From positions 7,313,509-7,377,508 of the forward strand of contig JBBMOA010000002.1 of NCBI GenBank assembly GCA_037954235.1: a DNA stretch of 64,000 nucleotides, written 5' to 3'. This DNA comes from Aulostomus chinensis (taxonomy: Eukaryota; Chordata; Actinopteri; Syngnathiformes; Aulostomidae). Under the pieces are notes generated by a model, which was not told where the DNA came from, ran no database searches, and saw nothing but the letters and a program-made list of their open reading frames with translations. Shown piece by piece: positions 24,025 to 36,817 of this stretch (positions within the stretch are counted from its first letter, which is position 1; each line of letters starts with the position of its first letter). The position numbers and the translations under genes were made by a program.

Positions 24025-25345
24025 ACTACGTTCTGGACAAATTTCAATCAGGTTTCCGACCTCACCACAGCACTGAAACGGCCCTGATTAAGGGGTTAAA
24101 CGACATAAGACTGAATACAGACTGGCTGTGTATCTATCTTGCTTTTATTAGATCTTAGTGCTGCGTTTGACACTGTTGATCATGGAATCCTGCTGCACAG
24201 GTTAGAAAACTGGGTTGGACTCTCAGGAACGGTCCTCAAGTGGTTCAGATCTTACTTAGAAGACAGGATGTATCTTGTTACAATCGGCATCTATGAATCT
24301 GAAGAACTGGCGATGACGAGTGGCGTCCCCCAGGGGTCCATATTAGGCCCCCCTCTGTTCAATTTGTACATGTTGCCTTTGATTCAGATTATAAAGCAGT
24401 TCAATATTGACTACCACAGCTATGCTGACGACACACAGCTTTATGTATCTGTGTCGCCAGGGGAATTAAGTTCAGCTGAGTCACTGTATAAGTGTTTGGA
24501 GCAAATAAAAAATTGGATGAGCCACAATTTCCTTCAACTTAACCAGGATAAAACAGAGATTATTCTTTTTGGAAATAAAGAAAAAAGAACCACCATCGCA
24601 GGGTATCTTGAGACACAGGCTCTGAATTCAACAAACCAAGTCCGTAACCTTGGTGTTGTAGTAGACTCAGATCTGACCTTTGACAGCCACATCAAAGCAG
24701 TCACCAAAACTGCTTTTTGTCACTTCAAAAACATAAATAGAATTAAATGTTTTATCACCCAAAAACACCAAGAGATGCTCATCCATGCGTTTATATCCAG
24801 CAGATTGGACGATTGTCATGGTCTGCTAACAGGCCTTCCTAAAAAGAGCATTAAGCAGCTACAATTGATCCAAAATGCTGCTGCTAGGTTTCTAACCCGT
24901 ACCAAAAGAACAGAAGACATCACACCAGTTTTGATATAAAATTGAGTCCATGAGTCCATAAAGGGGTTAGCTCCTGATTACCTATGTGACATGTTTAAAA
25001 CATATAAACCTTGTAGAAATCTTCAGAAAAAGTTGTCAGAGTGACAAATAAACACGGAGAAGCTGCATTTAGTTACTATGCTGCAAATCATTGGAACAAG
25101 CTACCAATGGAGGTCAAACTTTCACCAAGCATGGATATCTTCAAAACCAGGTTGAAAACTTTCCTCTTCTCAGGTGCCTATTCATAGTCTGCACTGACTT
25201 TCTCTCTTTTCTTTTCTCTTCATTTCATTTGATTTTACGCTGATGTCTTTCTTTTTCCTTCCTGTACTTCAATCTATTCATGTAAAGCACATTGAATTGC
25301 CCTGTGTATGAAATGTGCTATACAAATAAATTTGCCTTGCCTTAC
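24025..25345 (+). mobile_element. L2-like LINE relic with reverse-transcriptase domain
   Basis: The translation begins with a QSGFRPHHSTETAL block, then after a frameshift near 24.14 kb an open frame of 266 codons runs to 24939. It shows LDLSAAFDTVDH, the PQGSILGPPLF block and the catalytic YADD box (in YHSYADDTQLY). These are the ordered reverse-transcriptase motifs of the L2/CR1 group of non-LTR retrotransposons. After the stop, a shifted frame reads KGLAPDYLCDMFKTYKP, the usual C-terminal part, with part of the region between missing. The element ends in the tail GTGCTATACAAATAAA and TTGCCTTGCC. The endonuclease and 5' end are absent. It is a 5'-truncated, frameshifted, dead copy. Confidence 0.9.
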
Positions 25346-26859
25346 CTTACGTGCTGCATGATGGCCTCTCCTGGCTCCTCCACCGCTGGCTTCATGCTCG
25401 TCCTGGGTTCAAGTGATGAGTGCTGCCCTGTGACCCGAGGGCACCGTCAACCTCATCCTGAATGCTAGCAACTTTAGCGCTACTGTTAACACATGCAAAC
25501 CTACCATGCGCCTTCATGCACAAATGACCTCCTTTTTTTAATATCAGGCCAGTTTTCAATTTTTCCACTTTTTTTTTTTTTTTTTAATGACTGATGCCGC
25601 TAGCTGGCTAATTGGCCCACTTCTTACAAGAGTAGGTGGGTATTAAGGTGGAAACAAGGTTGGATATATACGCCCTAGTCTCACATCCGTCTATTCTCTA
25701 CGTCCTCTCTACGCTGTTTGTAAGTTAGATCTTTATTAAAAAAAAGTTGCTGCAGCCCTCTGAATAACCAGCTCAGCTCCCCAGGATTTCTCCTGATGTT
25801 TCAGTAGGCTGCTCTGGTTATGCAGATCTAAATATATCAGTCCTTCCATGTTTCTATATCCAACATGTCTGTGACTCCAGGCTGTAACCTTCCAGTGACT
25901 GTGCACCACCGTCTAGTTTCTCCGCATGACAAACACCACTGTCAAAGGATTTCATATTTACTATAAGTTACAGGTTTTTATACACCACATCACTAAATAT
26001 GGATTAAATTATAAGTCTACAATGTGGACATAAACATAATTAAGCAAATTGCTCCAGCTATTTATGATATATGAACTTAGATACATGCGCATTAAAAAAT
26101 TGTGAACTAATTGTACAATGCTAAATCATTCAAATTTTGATATCAATGTTTATTATCCACTTCTCATTCCACTTCCACAGCTTATAAATATGTTTCTTTG
26201 TTCCTCTTTTCGCACTGATGGATTTATTTGTGTCCCTTTCGTATGTGGGATGAAACTGAAATATTTCATTGTCAACTCTTCCACCTTCTGTGCACTGATA
26301 AATCATCCTGTATACCAACAGGTTACAAAGCGGTGCGAATACATGTACCTGTCAGTCTTCCCTCAAGCGCAGACGAATTCAGATTTTACTAAATCCACTC
26401 AAAGATATTTACAGTTTTCTACTTTACAATGACATCAGATGATAAATAAAAATAAAAGAAAGGAAGTCTTCACATTTGAGAAGCTGCAGCCAGCATTTAT
26501 TGTGTTTCGCTTTAAAAATGGATTTTCTGATTATTGATTAAATGACTTATTGTTGTATATACAGTCCTACGTGCGCTTTCCATTTGCACGTTTTGTTGAT
26601 GATAGAAACTGTATAGGTTCACATACTGAAGAGTGTTGATGCCCAGCCACTCAGCAGGTTTAACAAAAGCTGCTTCATTGATTCTCTTGATGTGTTAAAC
26701 AACATAAAAATGTTGTGACAAATCAAGGTTTTTCATCAAGTAAATGCGTCAGTCCATTAGTTCCAAAGCTGCCATCAATGCCACCTTAAATGCTTAATTC
26801 CTCTCTGTCCTCCTATATTTGTCATACATAAATCTGACTCATACGTATTACTAACTCCT
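25346..26859. other. Non-coding stretch between two LINE relics
   Basis: AT-rich sequence with no supported gene or clear repeat boundaries. A T run of about 20 bases lies near 25.57 kb. The 104-codon open frame at 26118-26432 has no recognisable motif or splice context. Confidence 0.5.
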
Positions 26860-27315
26860 CTTCTTCTCCGGAGCCTTCAGGCTCCCCTCATCCCAGATCC
26901 CGCGTGCTGCTGGAGGAGGCTGCAGACCTGAAGAGGCTCAAGCTGCCACCCGTAGCTCCACCTGCTCATGTCCCCGTCTGTCCATCAGTCTCCTCCCTTT
27001 CTCTCTCTGTCTTTCCTTCTGCATATCTGTCTTCCACCATGATCTGTCTTTGTCTCTGTCCCACTCTCCTGCTGTCTTTCCCCCCAACCGGTCAAAGCAG
27101 AAGGCCGTCCCCACTGATCCTGGTTCTGCTCCACATTCCTGCCTGTTAAAAGGAAGGTTTTCATCACCACTGTTGCAGGATGTGTTTGCTGATGGAGAAT
27201 TTTTGGGTGTAGATTCATTGAAGGAGTGAGGTACTGGACCTGCTCTACTTGTAAAGAGTCATGAGAGAACTTTTGTTGTGATTTGACGCCAGACAAATAA
27301 AATTGACTTGACTTG
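26860..27315 (+). mobile_element. LINE 3'-UTR and tail (Rex1/L2-like), plus strand
   Basis: The segment CCTGTTAAAAGGAAGGTTTT, then a TGGACCTGCTCTACTTGTAA block, ending in GATTTGACGCCAGACAAATA and (AATTGACTTGACTTGAC), is the 3' end found on many fish non-LTR retrotransposons. The same sequence occurs in opposite orientation at 29.65-29.83 kb. Upstream bases (from about 26.87 kb) fit the decayed 3' UTR of the element. No reading frame survives, and the 5' boundary is uncertain. Confidence 0.7.
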
Positions 27316-29645
27316 ACTAAACAAGGACATTATGTAAATGGCTTCCTGATTATCAACAAGACAGAAACATTTCAACTGTTTGACCACATGAATGATAATT
27401 TTATTTTCATGTCTGGCTACCACAACACAGTTGTGTGACTGTATATACATTATTATACATTTTGGACTTGGTTTGACATGCTAGCAGTGACTGCATTCCA
27501 GCAAAGTAAAATACTCTCACAAAAACATGCAGATTTATCGGTCAAACGCTGTTTTAGTAATGTGGGACAGGTGTTGTTTCTAAGCCACAGACTTGATGTT
27601 GCAAGACGGACTCACCAGGTGGAGATAATAATCCCATAAAACACCACAACCCCAAAATACTACTAAGTACAACAACACGGTCCCTGCCCCCCACCTCTGA
27701 CCCACCCCTCCTGACCACTGCAGGACTGGGCTCCCACTGACAGACAGAGGTGCCTGCAGGATGATGTGAATACTACTATTTGTCGTCGTGTACTATTTGT
27801 ACAGGTTTCCTCTTTACCAAAAATTTAATGAAATAAATACAAAAATGTACTGCGCAATGTCTTTTGCTATTTTCTTGATTCTAGCAGACATTCCAAAGTT
27901 GTTGTTTTTTTTATATTTCCTTCCTTCCTCCTCCAGTGTTAGACATCTCCTTGTCACGTCATCGTCAGCTTGATATGCCAGTGAGAGGTGGAGAGGAAGG
28001 GGTCGAGATTCTGGAGGGAGATCAGCCAAAAGATTCTTGATCCTGCTCTACAGAAAGAAGCCTTACATAGCTCCCTGGTGTTCAAGGTGGGTCAGTACAG
28101 GGTTGGGAGCAGGGCGGTGATCTGGTGGTCAACTGTGGACCTACGTGCTCCAGGTAAAGTGGGTCGGTTGTGTTGGATGCGCTGCAGGAGAACTCCCCCC
28201 GGGGCACTTGACTTGTGTAAAGGAAACAGTCAGGTCTTGGATTGATCTCCTTCCGCAGTGGCATGAATGTGGTAGAGTTCAGACAGGGTAGGGTGACGGA
28301 TCTCGACAGGGACAGGGTGCAAATATTTGTGAGGACGTCCCATTATCAGGTCCAGCAGACTGGTAGATGTGTTGCCATCTCTTTCATCTGAAAGTGAGCA
28401 AAGCAGCAGCCGTAGCCGCTTGCGGGTGCTGGCTGAAGTTCTCTGTGCTCTGTCACACCCTCGCTGGTCTTCAGAGTTCCTCTCAGAGGCCTTTTAAGTC
28501 TGCCTGGTTCCTCCGGACTGAAGGTAGTGTGACGGTGGTATGGAGTGTTTGGACCTCGTCTGCTCACCAGCACACCCAGTACGACTGATGTGTTTTCCGT
28601 ATCCTGATCCTCCAAAACCTGGTCCTCTGACTAGTTCGTGGCTCCCCCTCGGGCCCCGGTCTCGACCGTCGGCCTGTATGCCCCTGCTGCGTGCGGTGTA
28701 TGCTGGGTGCTGACCAATTCTGTTGAAACATCAACTTTTCTCCTTCTTGTTAAAGTCATGCTACCTGAGAAACTCAGGAAAAAGTGAAAGTAAATTAGAA
28801 ACACTGATGAATTACTTCACCCCAAAGATGTAATTTGCTCAAGCGCTCACAGTTAAGGGGAACGAACGTGATCAAGTTGTGGATTCAATTCAACGTTGAG
28901 GTGTGGAATACACGAACGGCTCCGGACCTCCCTGAGTGTCCGCAGCAACTCAGATGTCATGTCCTGGTTGCAAAGTTTTATTTGATTCTGATTTTTCATA
29001 GAGAAGTTGTTATTTGCACTCTCACGTAACACTGGATTTACATTCCAACAGTCGCCTGAATCACAAGCTTCGGTCAGCTACTGAAAGAGTGACACGGCTG
29101 ATTTGACTTTAGTTTTAGGTTTTGAGTGACTAAAGCTCCGTGCAGCCCCGGTGCTCGGTGCTCTTTCAGTTCCCTGCAGCAGGACTGGTGGGGAAATGAC
29201 ATGTTTACTGCTGTATTTGCTCTTCTCTTTATTTGTGTTTGTTTTATCACTTACTCTCATTGCTCTTTGTGCTGCTGCATTCTTCAGATGAACCTTTGTA
29301 GGAAGGTAAACTTTTAACATGATTATGTTGGTTTACTGTCACATAGGTGGTATAAACCAACAAACAGGGCAATGTGTCTCTGCCCTGCTGTATCATGTCA
29401 GTGCTGTGGTGAGTTCTTATTGAACAATATTTTGGAAGATTGATTTAGCTTCAGTATGAGCATTCATACCTGATACCAAAAATATATTCTTCCCACACCC
29501 TCAAACCCATAGATATACAAATTAAACCCTACATTCCATTACAGTGCATTTCCTTCATATGATAACGGTACATCGTTCACCAGAATGTCTTGTATTCCTG
29601 TGTTTTTGGGAGGCATGGTTTTAGCCCATCACCCGTCAGGAAAAG
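27316..29645. other. Non-coding stretch between inverted LINE tails
   Basis: No supported gene. The part from about 27.98 to 28.65 kb is GC-richer than its surroundings and has short open frames on both strands, but I recognise no domain. It may be a decayed repeat. Confidence 0.45.
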
Positions 29646-29649
29646 AAGT

Positions 29650-30420
29650 CTAGTATTTGTACAGCACCAAATCCCAACAAAAGTTATCTCATGACACTTC
29701 ACTAGTAGCGCAGGTCCAGCACCTCACTCCCTCAATGAAGTCACATCCAACAATTCTCCATGAGAATCATCCCGGGGTCATAGGTGCCGTGTTGTTGCCT
29801 CATGGCAGGAGGAGAATTTTCTCTCTAATAAGTAGAATTTTGTTATTGTAGAAGTCCACGAAATCTTTGCCGACCAGGGAAACAGGAATACTTGGTTCAG
29901 TAGAGCTGTGGCTCCCTGTCAGTCTGGCTCCAGGACTGAAGAGGAACCCGGGGTTGTTCTTCTGCACCTCGATTAGTACCGAGTTGTAGGCTGCTCGAGC
30001 TTTTCAAAGGGCTTTCTTATAACTTTTAAGGCTGTCTCGCCAGACTACATGTGACTCCTTCAGTCTGGAGGAGCGCCACATTCTCTCCAGTTTCTGTGTT
30101 TTTTGTTGAAGCTGTCTGCTTTCAGAATTGTACCAAGGTGCTTGTTTCCTTGGATTCATAGTTTTCTTTTTTAGCGGGGCGATTTGAGTCCAGAGTTGTT
30201 CTTAACCTGCCGGCTGCTCTATCGATAAAATGATCAGTTTGGGAGGGACTAAGGTTGACAGCAGAGTTCTCTGCTACAATGGGACATGACACAGAATTTA
30301 GCGCCAGTGGAATCCCTTCCTTAAATCCAGGTGTGGCCTGATCAGACAAACATCTGGACACTACAGTTTCCTTCGTGGAGTGAAGTCCATTAGTACAAAT
30401 TCAAAAGAGATTCATTGATG
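29650..30420 (-). mobile_element. Internally deleted L2-like LINE, minus strand
   Basis: On the minus strand from about 30.40 kb downward, the translation reads FIDRAAGRLRTTLDS, then after a one-base frameshift APWYNSESRQLQQKTQKLER, VWRDSLKSYKKAL, one in-frame stop near 30.005 kb, then NNPGFLFSPGARLTG and FVDFYNNKILLIRE. This is the spacer between endonuclease and reverse transcriptase in L2-like fish LINEs. At about 29.82 kb the frame jumps directly to the 3'-tail sequence also seen at 27.1-27.3 kb, so the whole reverse transcriptase is missing. It is a dead copy with a large internal deletion. Confidence 0.8.
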
Positions 30421-33400
30421 GTCAGATAAAAGCGCCTTCTGTGGAAACACAACTAGATGTTCAGCTTCAATTCTACTTGTTAGGACGAGGTGGAGGGTGT
30501 GGTTGTGACACTGAGAGGGTTCGATAAAAGCAACATTTGTCTTTCCTCCGTCCATGTTGATACTCTACTGTACTTTGCAGGGACTTTCTGAAATATCGGC
30601 TGCTCCTCGTCATGAAAGACGTGAACTCTTGTTTCTGGCGCTCAGAGTTGTAATAACTACATCTGAGAAAAGCTCAAACCCCTGAATGAAGTAAACTGAG
30701 CCTAAGTCACCCTTTGCACCCTCTCTGTCTGTGGCTGACACAAACAATCAAGAGGTCATGGAGGAACATTTCTGAAAGTACATGGACAGCAAACATGTTG
30801 CTGTTAAGTTTTACGAAAGTTCCCAGCTTCTGCCACTAGAGGGAGGCAAAGTTGATGGTTTTTGTACTTCTACATGCACTATATACTATGAAGTGGCCTT
30901 CCATGTTACGTGTCTAAAAAAAAACGTTCAGAGAGAGTAGAATGTATCAATAGAAATATTAGAAGAGATCTCTGTTGGTCTGCTTGTCTCCAAACTGAAA
31001 AATAAATGTTCACAATCTTTCCTGTCAGACACTTCAAAAGGTTTGTGTATTATTGAATAATTATTACCTCAAATTTATACTCAAACTATTTGTTCTTCAG
31101 CTTAAGAAGTCCACATTCAGTGCAAGAGCAGATAGAACATTTGCTCAGGCAGCCTTGCTGAAGCTGCAACAACTGGATGGACAGCAACAGTTCAAACTCC
31201 TGCACTGAATATCATCTTTTGTAGACTTGACGTGAAACAAGTTAGCGTCTGTGTCTCTCAGACACACGGAGGAGAGGAGCCAAACTGTTTCTCTTACTGT
31301 CCCGTGGCCATGCTGTTGTATCATGTACTGTCTGCACACGGTGTGCTTCCATTATCTCTGTTAAACACGAAGTTCCTGGCCCAGATCCAGCAGAACTGTC
31401 ATTCCGGGTACAGTAGACAAGTTTAAGAACGCCTTGTTCAAAGCTGTTTCAAGCCTGTGTGAGAAATGTCCTCATCACTCCTGCCGACTGGCGTCAACCA
31501 CACATTACTGAGTGAATGTTTTGTGTTCCAGGAATCTGAATATAAATACGTTGAACCAACTTGAGATCGAAATCATTCCTCTAATTAAACAAAACCCATC
31601 TGAGAGAGCCTTCTGATGAAAAAGTAGGACGTGTGTTTTAGAGGAGAATCCATTAATAACTGTGATATTACTGGAATGGAAACTTGTTGGTATTCTACTA
31701 ATGACCTCATTTTTTATCCCACGTTTGAATTAAAAAAAAAAAAAGAAGTGTTCCGGACAGAACAGAATTTCCACTTCATTCAATGGGATGCGTGAATATC
31801 GAGGACGTGAGCTTCTCTGCACGGCCGACGCTTGTGTGAAACAGTTTCTAGCAGATACTCTCCTTAGATCAGGGGACTAAACACGTACCCATGCGTCAAC
31901 ACGGGAGGGCCTCCTCCTCAGATTAAGAGCACCAGCACACAGTTCTTCCACGCACTCATTATTTTGAACGATGCTGGCTGCTGTACTGAAAGGACAGGCT
32001 TGACAGGGACATCTAGGTGGGTCTGCTTCATGGTATGAGTGTTCAGGTCTCACAGGAGCCCAGTTCTGGTGAAGAACTGAACCGTCCGTCTGATTACCAT
32101 CGCTCCCTCTGCACTTATCTATTCATTACCAGGTAACTTATTGTCTGTATGAACAGTTCCCGCTTTATGTTAAGAAGGCGTTCCTGTGCTGTTTTGTATG
32201 CTAAACTTGGTCGTTGTACTTTGCTCGCTTAGGTGAAGAATGAACTCCACATCTTCTGTAGAGGGTTGGAGTTGTGTCATGTGACTCCTGGAGATGAGCT
32301 ATCTGTAAATCTGGTGCACGTCTTTTTAGTCCATGTGATTAATTCATGTTAGATTGCACAATGCCCCCCCCCCCCCAAAAAAAATAAACTCATAATCTAA
32401 TCTAAGATGTCTTTCATGAAAGATTTGTATTTTAAATCACCATAATATCATTTATAACATTTATGATGAAGTACATATAATTTAGAAATGATCACCATAA
32501 ACAGAAATAAGCAATGGGACTTGAAGTGTGTTTTGCAAACTTACACACATTCAATTTTTTCTTTTTTTTATTTAGATGGCTGTGACAGTTTTGATTTAAA
32601 CCTGCTGCTTAAATCTGCTGACAAAATATATTTAATTAAAATACATGTTTCAGTTGTTTGCGAAGACTTTGTCCTTGGCTGGGAAAGAGCTGAAACAGAG
32701 CTTTGGTTCAAATCCATCATTCATCCCTCTGTTACCAGCCAGCCCAGCTCAGCTGTCCCCAGGGGAGACACGGCACACCTTGGACAGGTTGCCAGTCCAT
32801 CACATGGTTGGTACATCCAAATTAACCCATGAAAACAAAAAAAATGGACTCATACATACAAAATGCCTAGGTGAGTGACATCTATGTGATCCTCAAGTGT
32901 AAAAGTGGAGGATTGAAACCCTCCCCTGGTCCACGTCCATGGGTCAAACAATGCCGTGGAACCACAGGAGCTGCGCTTCTGCCCAGAAACTAAATGTGAA
33001 CAACATTGATTCAAGACCCCAGAATGTATTGATGTGACTAAAGGTTTGGCCAGGTTGCAGAAATCTTCTGCTTTTATGGCGTTCTTAAGTGAGGGGAATA
33101 AGAGACACCGCCAACACAACAGCACAATTGTGTTGCACAGTTGAGACATGCTTGCGTGGCGATTCCAAAGAAACACCATATGTGCTGCTTCTTTGCTGTG
33201 GTTTGATGGAGGACTACTGGTGAGCCATTGCAGCAGATTTCCTCAGACACCTGTATTGAATTCTCTGATACCCACCAAGGGACCCTTGAGCAGAGGCCGT
33301 AGCTCTGCTTCAGCTGACTGGAGCACAGCCTGTATTTATTCAGTCATAGCCAAGAGGAGGTGTTCCTGCCCGATCGTTACTAGATTGCAATCATTTCTGT

Positions 33401-35722
33401 TTGCAAACAGTTGCACAAGCAGCTGTAGTGTTGTGCAATTAAGCAGCTGTACAAACAAGCATCCATCTGCTGAGGATTACATACAGGCGGAAAAATTAGG
33501 TAGTTGTCAGCAGCTGCATGGTGACTTGGCCTCTAGAGGAGCTAGCCTGACGACCGGTGACCTTCAGTCGAGGGTGAGATTTATCAGTACAGGACGCGCA
33601 GGCCTCGTCACAGGCCACAGTCGCAACTTGATAGCACCGTTCACCCTGCAAGCGCTTGATATGGGCCACATTGTGACAAAGGTGAAGTAGTTAAATAAGC
33701 GGTGCGCTTGTGTGAGGAGAGCCTTGCATTGTCAGGTTGTGTCTACTGGTAGCAAACTGTTTCAGGCCCATCGGAGACTTGTGCTGTCACGGCAGCATCC
33801 AGAAAGAGTTTATCAGCTCAGAGAAATTTTGAATTCAGATTTCGTCACTTTAATGTTACGGAACAATACAGTTTATCACAAGCTGTGTGGTGAATGGCCA
33901 CAATACTTTGAAGTATTTGGCCTCACGAAATGGTTTAACTCATCGAGAGTGAACAAGAAGACACAAAAAGAAAAGTTAATGAGAAACCATAAAGACTGCA
34001 GCAGTTTTAAGTTAGTATTTCAAGGGAAATTCTATGATCAATTCAGTTTCATGTCAATAGCGTGATTCCTAACACAAGTTATACTTAGACTACAGTCTTT
34101 GTTCATTTACAGACCTAAAAACAGAGTGGCACAGGAATGATTTCTAAAATCTGAAAGAAATGCTGATATATGAGCATTGTTGAACACCAAGTTCCCTCAC
34201 GCCAGCGTCAGTGAGTTCTCTATTGAATGTCGAGAAACACCAGCTTCATTTTTTGTTCTGCTGCATAAAATATGACAGTAAATCCCAAATTCAGACACTC
34301 TGAAGCATTAAATGTGTCTGAAAAATTGCAGCTGCTATTTAGCGTCCGACTGAGACCACCGAGGTCAAGGACATTAAGAGTCATCAGGGTCAAAACAAAG
34401 CAAAGAGCAAAGTCGTGGTGATACTGAAGTCCTGCATCCCCGCCGTGGTTTGCTCAGAACACAGCGTTAGCTTTGCACATCCATCATTTACCTTCATGCT
34501 TCGAAAATGATAAGAGAGGTAAAGATTACCATGCGGAACAAAACTTGTAAATCTCATGAACTTTTTTTCTCCACAGATTTTATTTGGAGCAATGATCCAA
34601 GATCCAGTTTATAATCCTGAGGGAACCCACGGAGAACCCAACCCCCAGGTTGGCCCACTAAACCATGGCATCGCAGCACTCATGATCATGCTGCTATGAT
34701 CTGACATGTATTGCATGTTAACTCTTTTCCTGCTACACAATGGCTGCATGGAGGCCGCAGCCACGGCATCCAAGTGACCTGGTTTTACAGAACAATGCTT
34801 GTTTTGAACCTGTGTCCTGTCCCACTTAGCAGCTCCATGCATGAGGCTGGATCCTGGTGCCTGAGGGCAGAACAGCACCTGCCTGGGATCAGCAACAGCA
34901 GGATGTCACAGAGCGGCTTCATCATTTGCGTGTGACAGTAGTCGTCCAAGACTGTTGTGATTCTTGGTGGATTTATTTCCCTGGTGTTGGTATTTTTCAC
35001 CAGTAGATGGCAGCAAAATGCAGCAACAGGTAATGACTTGCCATTAATAGCAGACACACACTTAAAACATATAATGAACTCCCTAAAATGCCTGAAAAGT
35101 TAGTCGGTTCATCATAAAGTGCAAACAATCCTGTAGCACGTGGCTTTATTGTCCCGCGGAGTGAATAATTATTTACAGGAGATAGAAAAGGCTTTTTCTG
35201 GGGCCGTTCCAGGAAATTTGTCTTTCTCTGGTCACGTAAGCAGTTTGAGCAAGATACTTAATCCCTCCGAGTACACGACTCCAGCTGACTGACCTTTCAC
35301 CCACCGCCAGGGCGAGACAATGACTGTAAATCCAATAGCAGCAATACTGGAGTTTTTGTGCTTTAGGTAACAAAAACAATTATGCCCAAAATCAGGGTAC
35401 AAGATGCCTATTATTATTATTTATTTATTTATTTTTCACCAGGAATTCACTTTAAAAAGACCAAACATTGCCAGGGACTTGCACCCAACTGAAAAGTAAA
35501 AACATAAATCATCTTATCTTTACAGCACAATCACCATTTTGATTTGCAGTTGGGTAGTTTACATAATGAATGATGCAATTTTCCTCTCATCACCCTGGTT
35601 AATATTTACAGGCGTTAAAAGTGTCGTAGTCATTTCAGTCTATGGTGCCATTAATCAACCGCCCGGATGGACTGACCTTCAATGACCTGCTTGTGTGTAA
35701 AAGGTTAAGACCAATAAAAAAA
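30421..35722. other. Non-coding stretch left of gatm
   Basis: No supported gene. The longest frame, 33148-33690 plus (180 codons), has no recognisable domain, no family resemblance and no splice context. It contains a C run near 32.36 kb and a short SINE-tail fragment at about 32.74-32.81 kb. Confidence 0.5.
32735..32815 (-). mobile_element. Fragment of the shared SINE 3' tail, minus strand
   Basis: The plus strand reads CACCTTGGACAGGTTGCCAG then TCCATCACATGG. On the minus strand this is CCATGTGATGGACTGGCAAC and CTGTCCAAGGTG, matching the body of the SINE copies at 51.15 and 58.44 kb. Head and end are lost. Confidence 0.55.
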
Positions 35723-35723
35723 T

Positions 35724-35750
<27 letters not shown>
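35723..35750. repeat. (AC)n microsatellite, about 14 units
   Basis: Short uninterrupted AC tract about 1.07 kb past the gatm stop codon, close to the candidate end of its 3' UTR. Confidence 0.93.
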
Positions 35751-35754
<4 letters not shown>

Positions 35755-35800
35755 CCCCCACCATGACAGATGACTCGGTTCAGCCAGAATTGCCTTAGAT

Positions 35801-35806
35801 TTTATT
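35801..35806 (-). terminator. Candidate gatm poly(A) signal AATAAA
   Basis: TTTATT on the plus strand is AATAAA on the gatm strand, about 1.0 kb after the stop codon. I saw no earlier canonical AATAAA on the minus strand between the stop and this site. That implies a 3' UTR of about 1 kb. Only the hexamer supports it. Confidence 0.4.
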
Positions 35807-36817
35807 GGATAACTAAAATGTAAAGGCAGCCGTCAGGAGGTAAACATGCTTATACTGTATCCTACCGTATACGCATCAAAGGAATCATAAAACAGAAATC
35901 ATCACAACAAAACTCTTTCCTCTCTGTAGAGATTTTTGCTTGGCAAACAAAGACAACCAAACAGCCGAGTGAGAATGACAAGTAGCGTGGCCCAGACGCG
36001 CAACAAGAAAAAAACACTAGAGGCAAAAAGGTTTTACAATATCTGATATGGACTGCATACTTTTTTTTAAGTAAATATATAAACACACGAATTGTTGGGA
36101 AATCCAATAAAGAGTATGAAAAATAAAAATAGAACGTTGTCTGTTCAATCAAATAAAATCTTTACAACATAAGATACCATTGATAAGAAATTAATATTGT
36201 TTCATGACCTACGTAACAACTTTTATACATTTCTTTAAATATAAAAATACTTTGGAAAAAGATGGTGGTTTATGAGTGTTGAAGAAGAGGAGCTTGTTTC
36301 TCCGCTCCTGTGCCCTATAGTTTGATGACATTCACATACCAAACTGTACCTTGTCCTCAGAGCTATGACTTTTAGATGTATGCGCCATAAACGAATCAGT
36401 TTCACAGGAGCCAGGCCAGAAATGCAGTTAATATTGAGATTCATGATTTATATTCATTCATTTTATATTCATGTGATGCTACTGAGAGGATAGCATGAAC
36501 AGAGCTGTTTTGCAAAGGCCCTGGGATGCACGGCCATGTCAATCAAAACAATTCGTACATGTTGATTCAGGACATAAAGACCCAATCCGGAAATGGAGCA
36601 ACCTATTGTTTGACACTCACACACAAATTGAAAATGTATTTAGCAAACGGAAGTTTTTTTTTTCTTTACACAAAGCTCTACGTCTCATTAGCCTATGTCT
36701 TAAACACAGTAGAAGCTAGATCTGCTGTAAAAAATCAAAAATTCGCAGTGGAATTAAAATCCCGGACTGATGCTTTAATCTTCAAAGCTCAATAGAAACT
36801 GCCTATTTCTGGCAAGG

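Noticed and set aside
28346..28615. Overlapping open frames on both strands near 28.4 kb
   Set aside because: The frames overlap on both strands, have no motifs and no splice support. More likely a GC-rich decayed repeat.
33148..33690. 180-codon open frame on the plus strand
   Set aside because: No recognisable domain or family resemblance, a Cys/Ser-rich chance-like composition, and no splice or poly(A) context. Length alone is not enough in this base composition.
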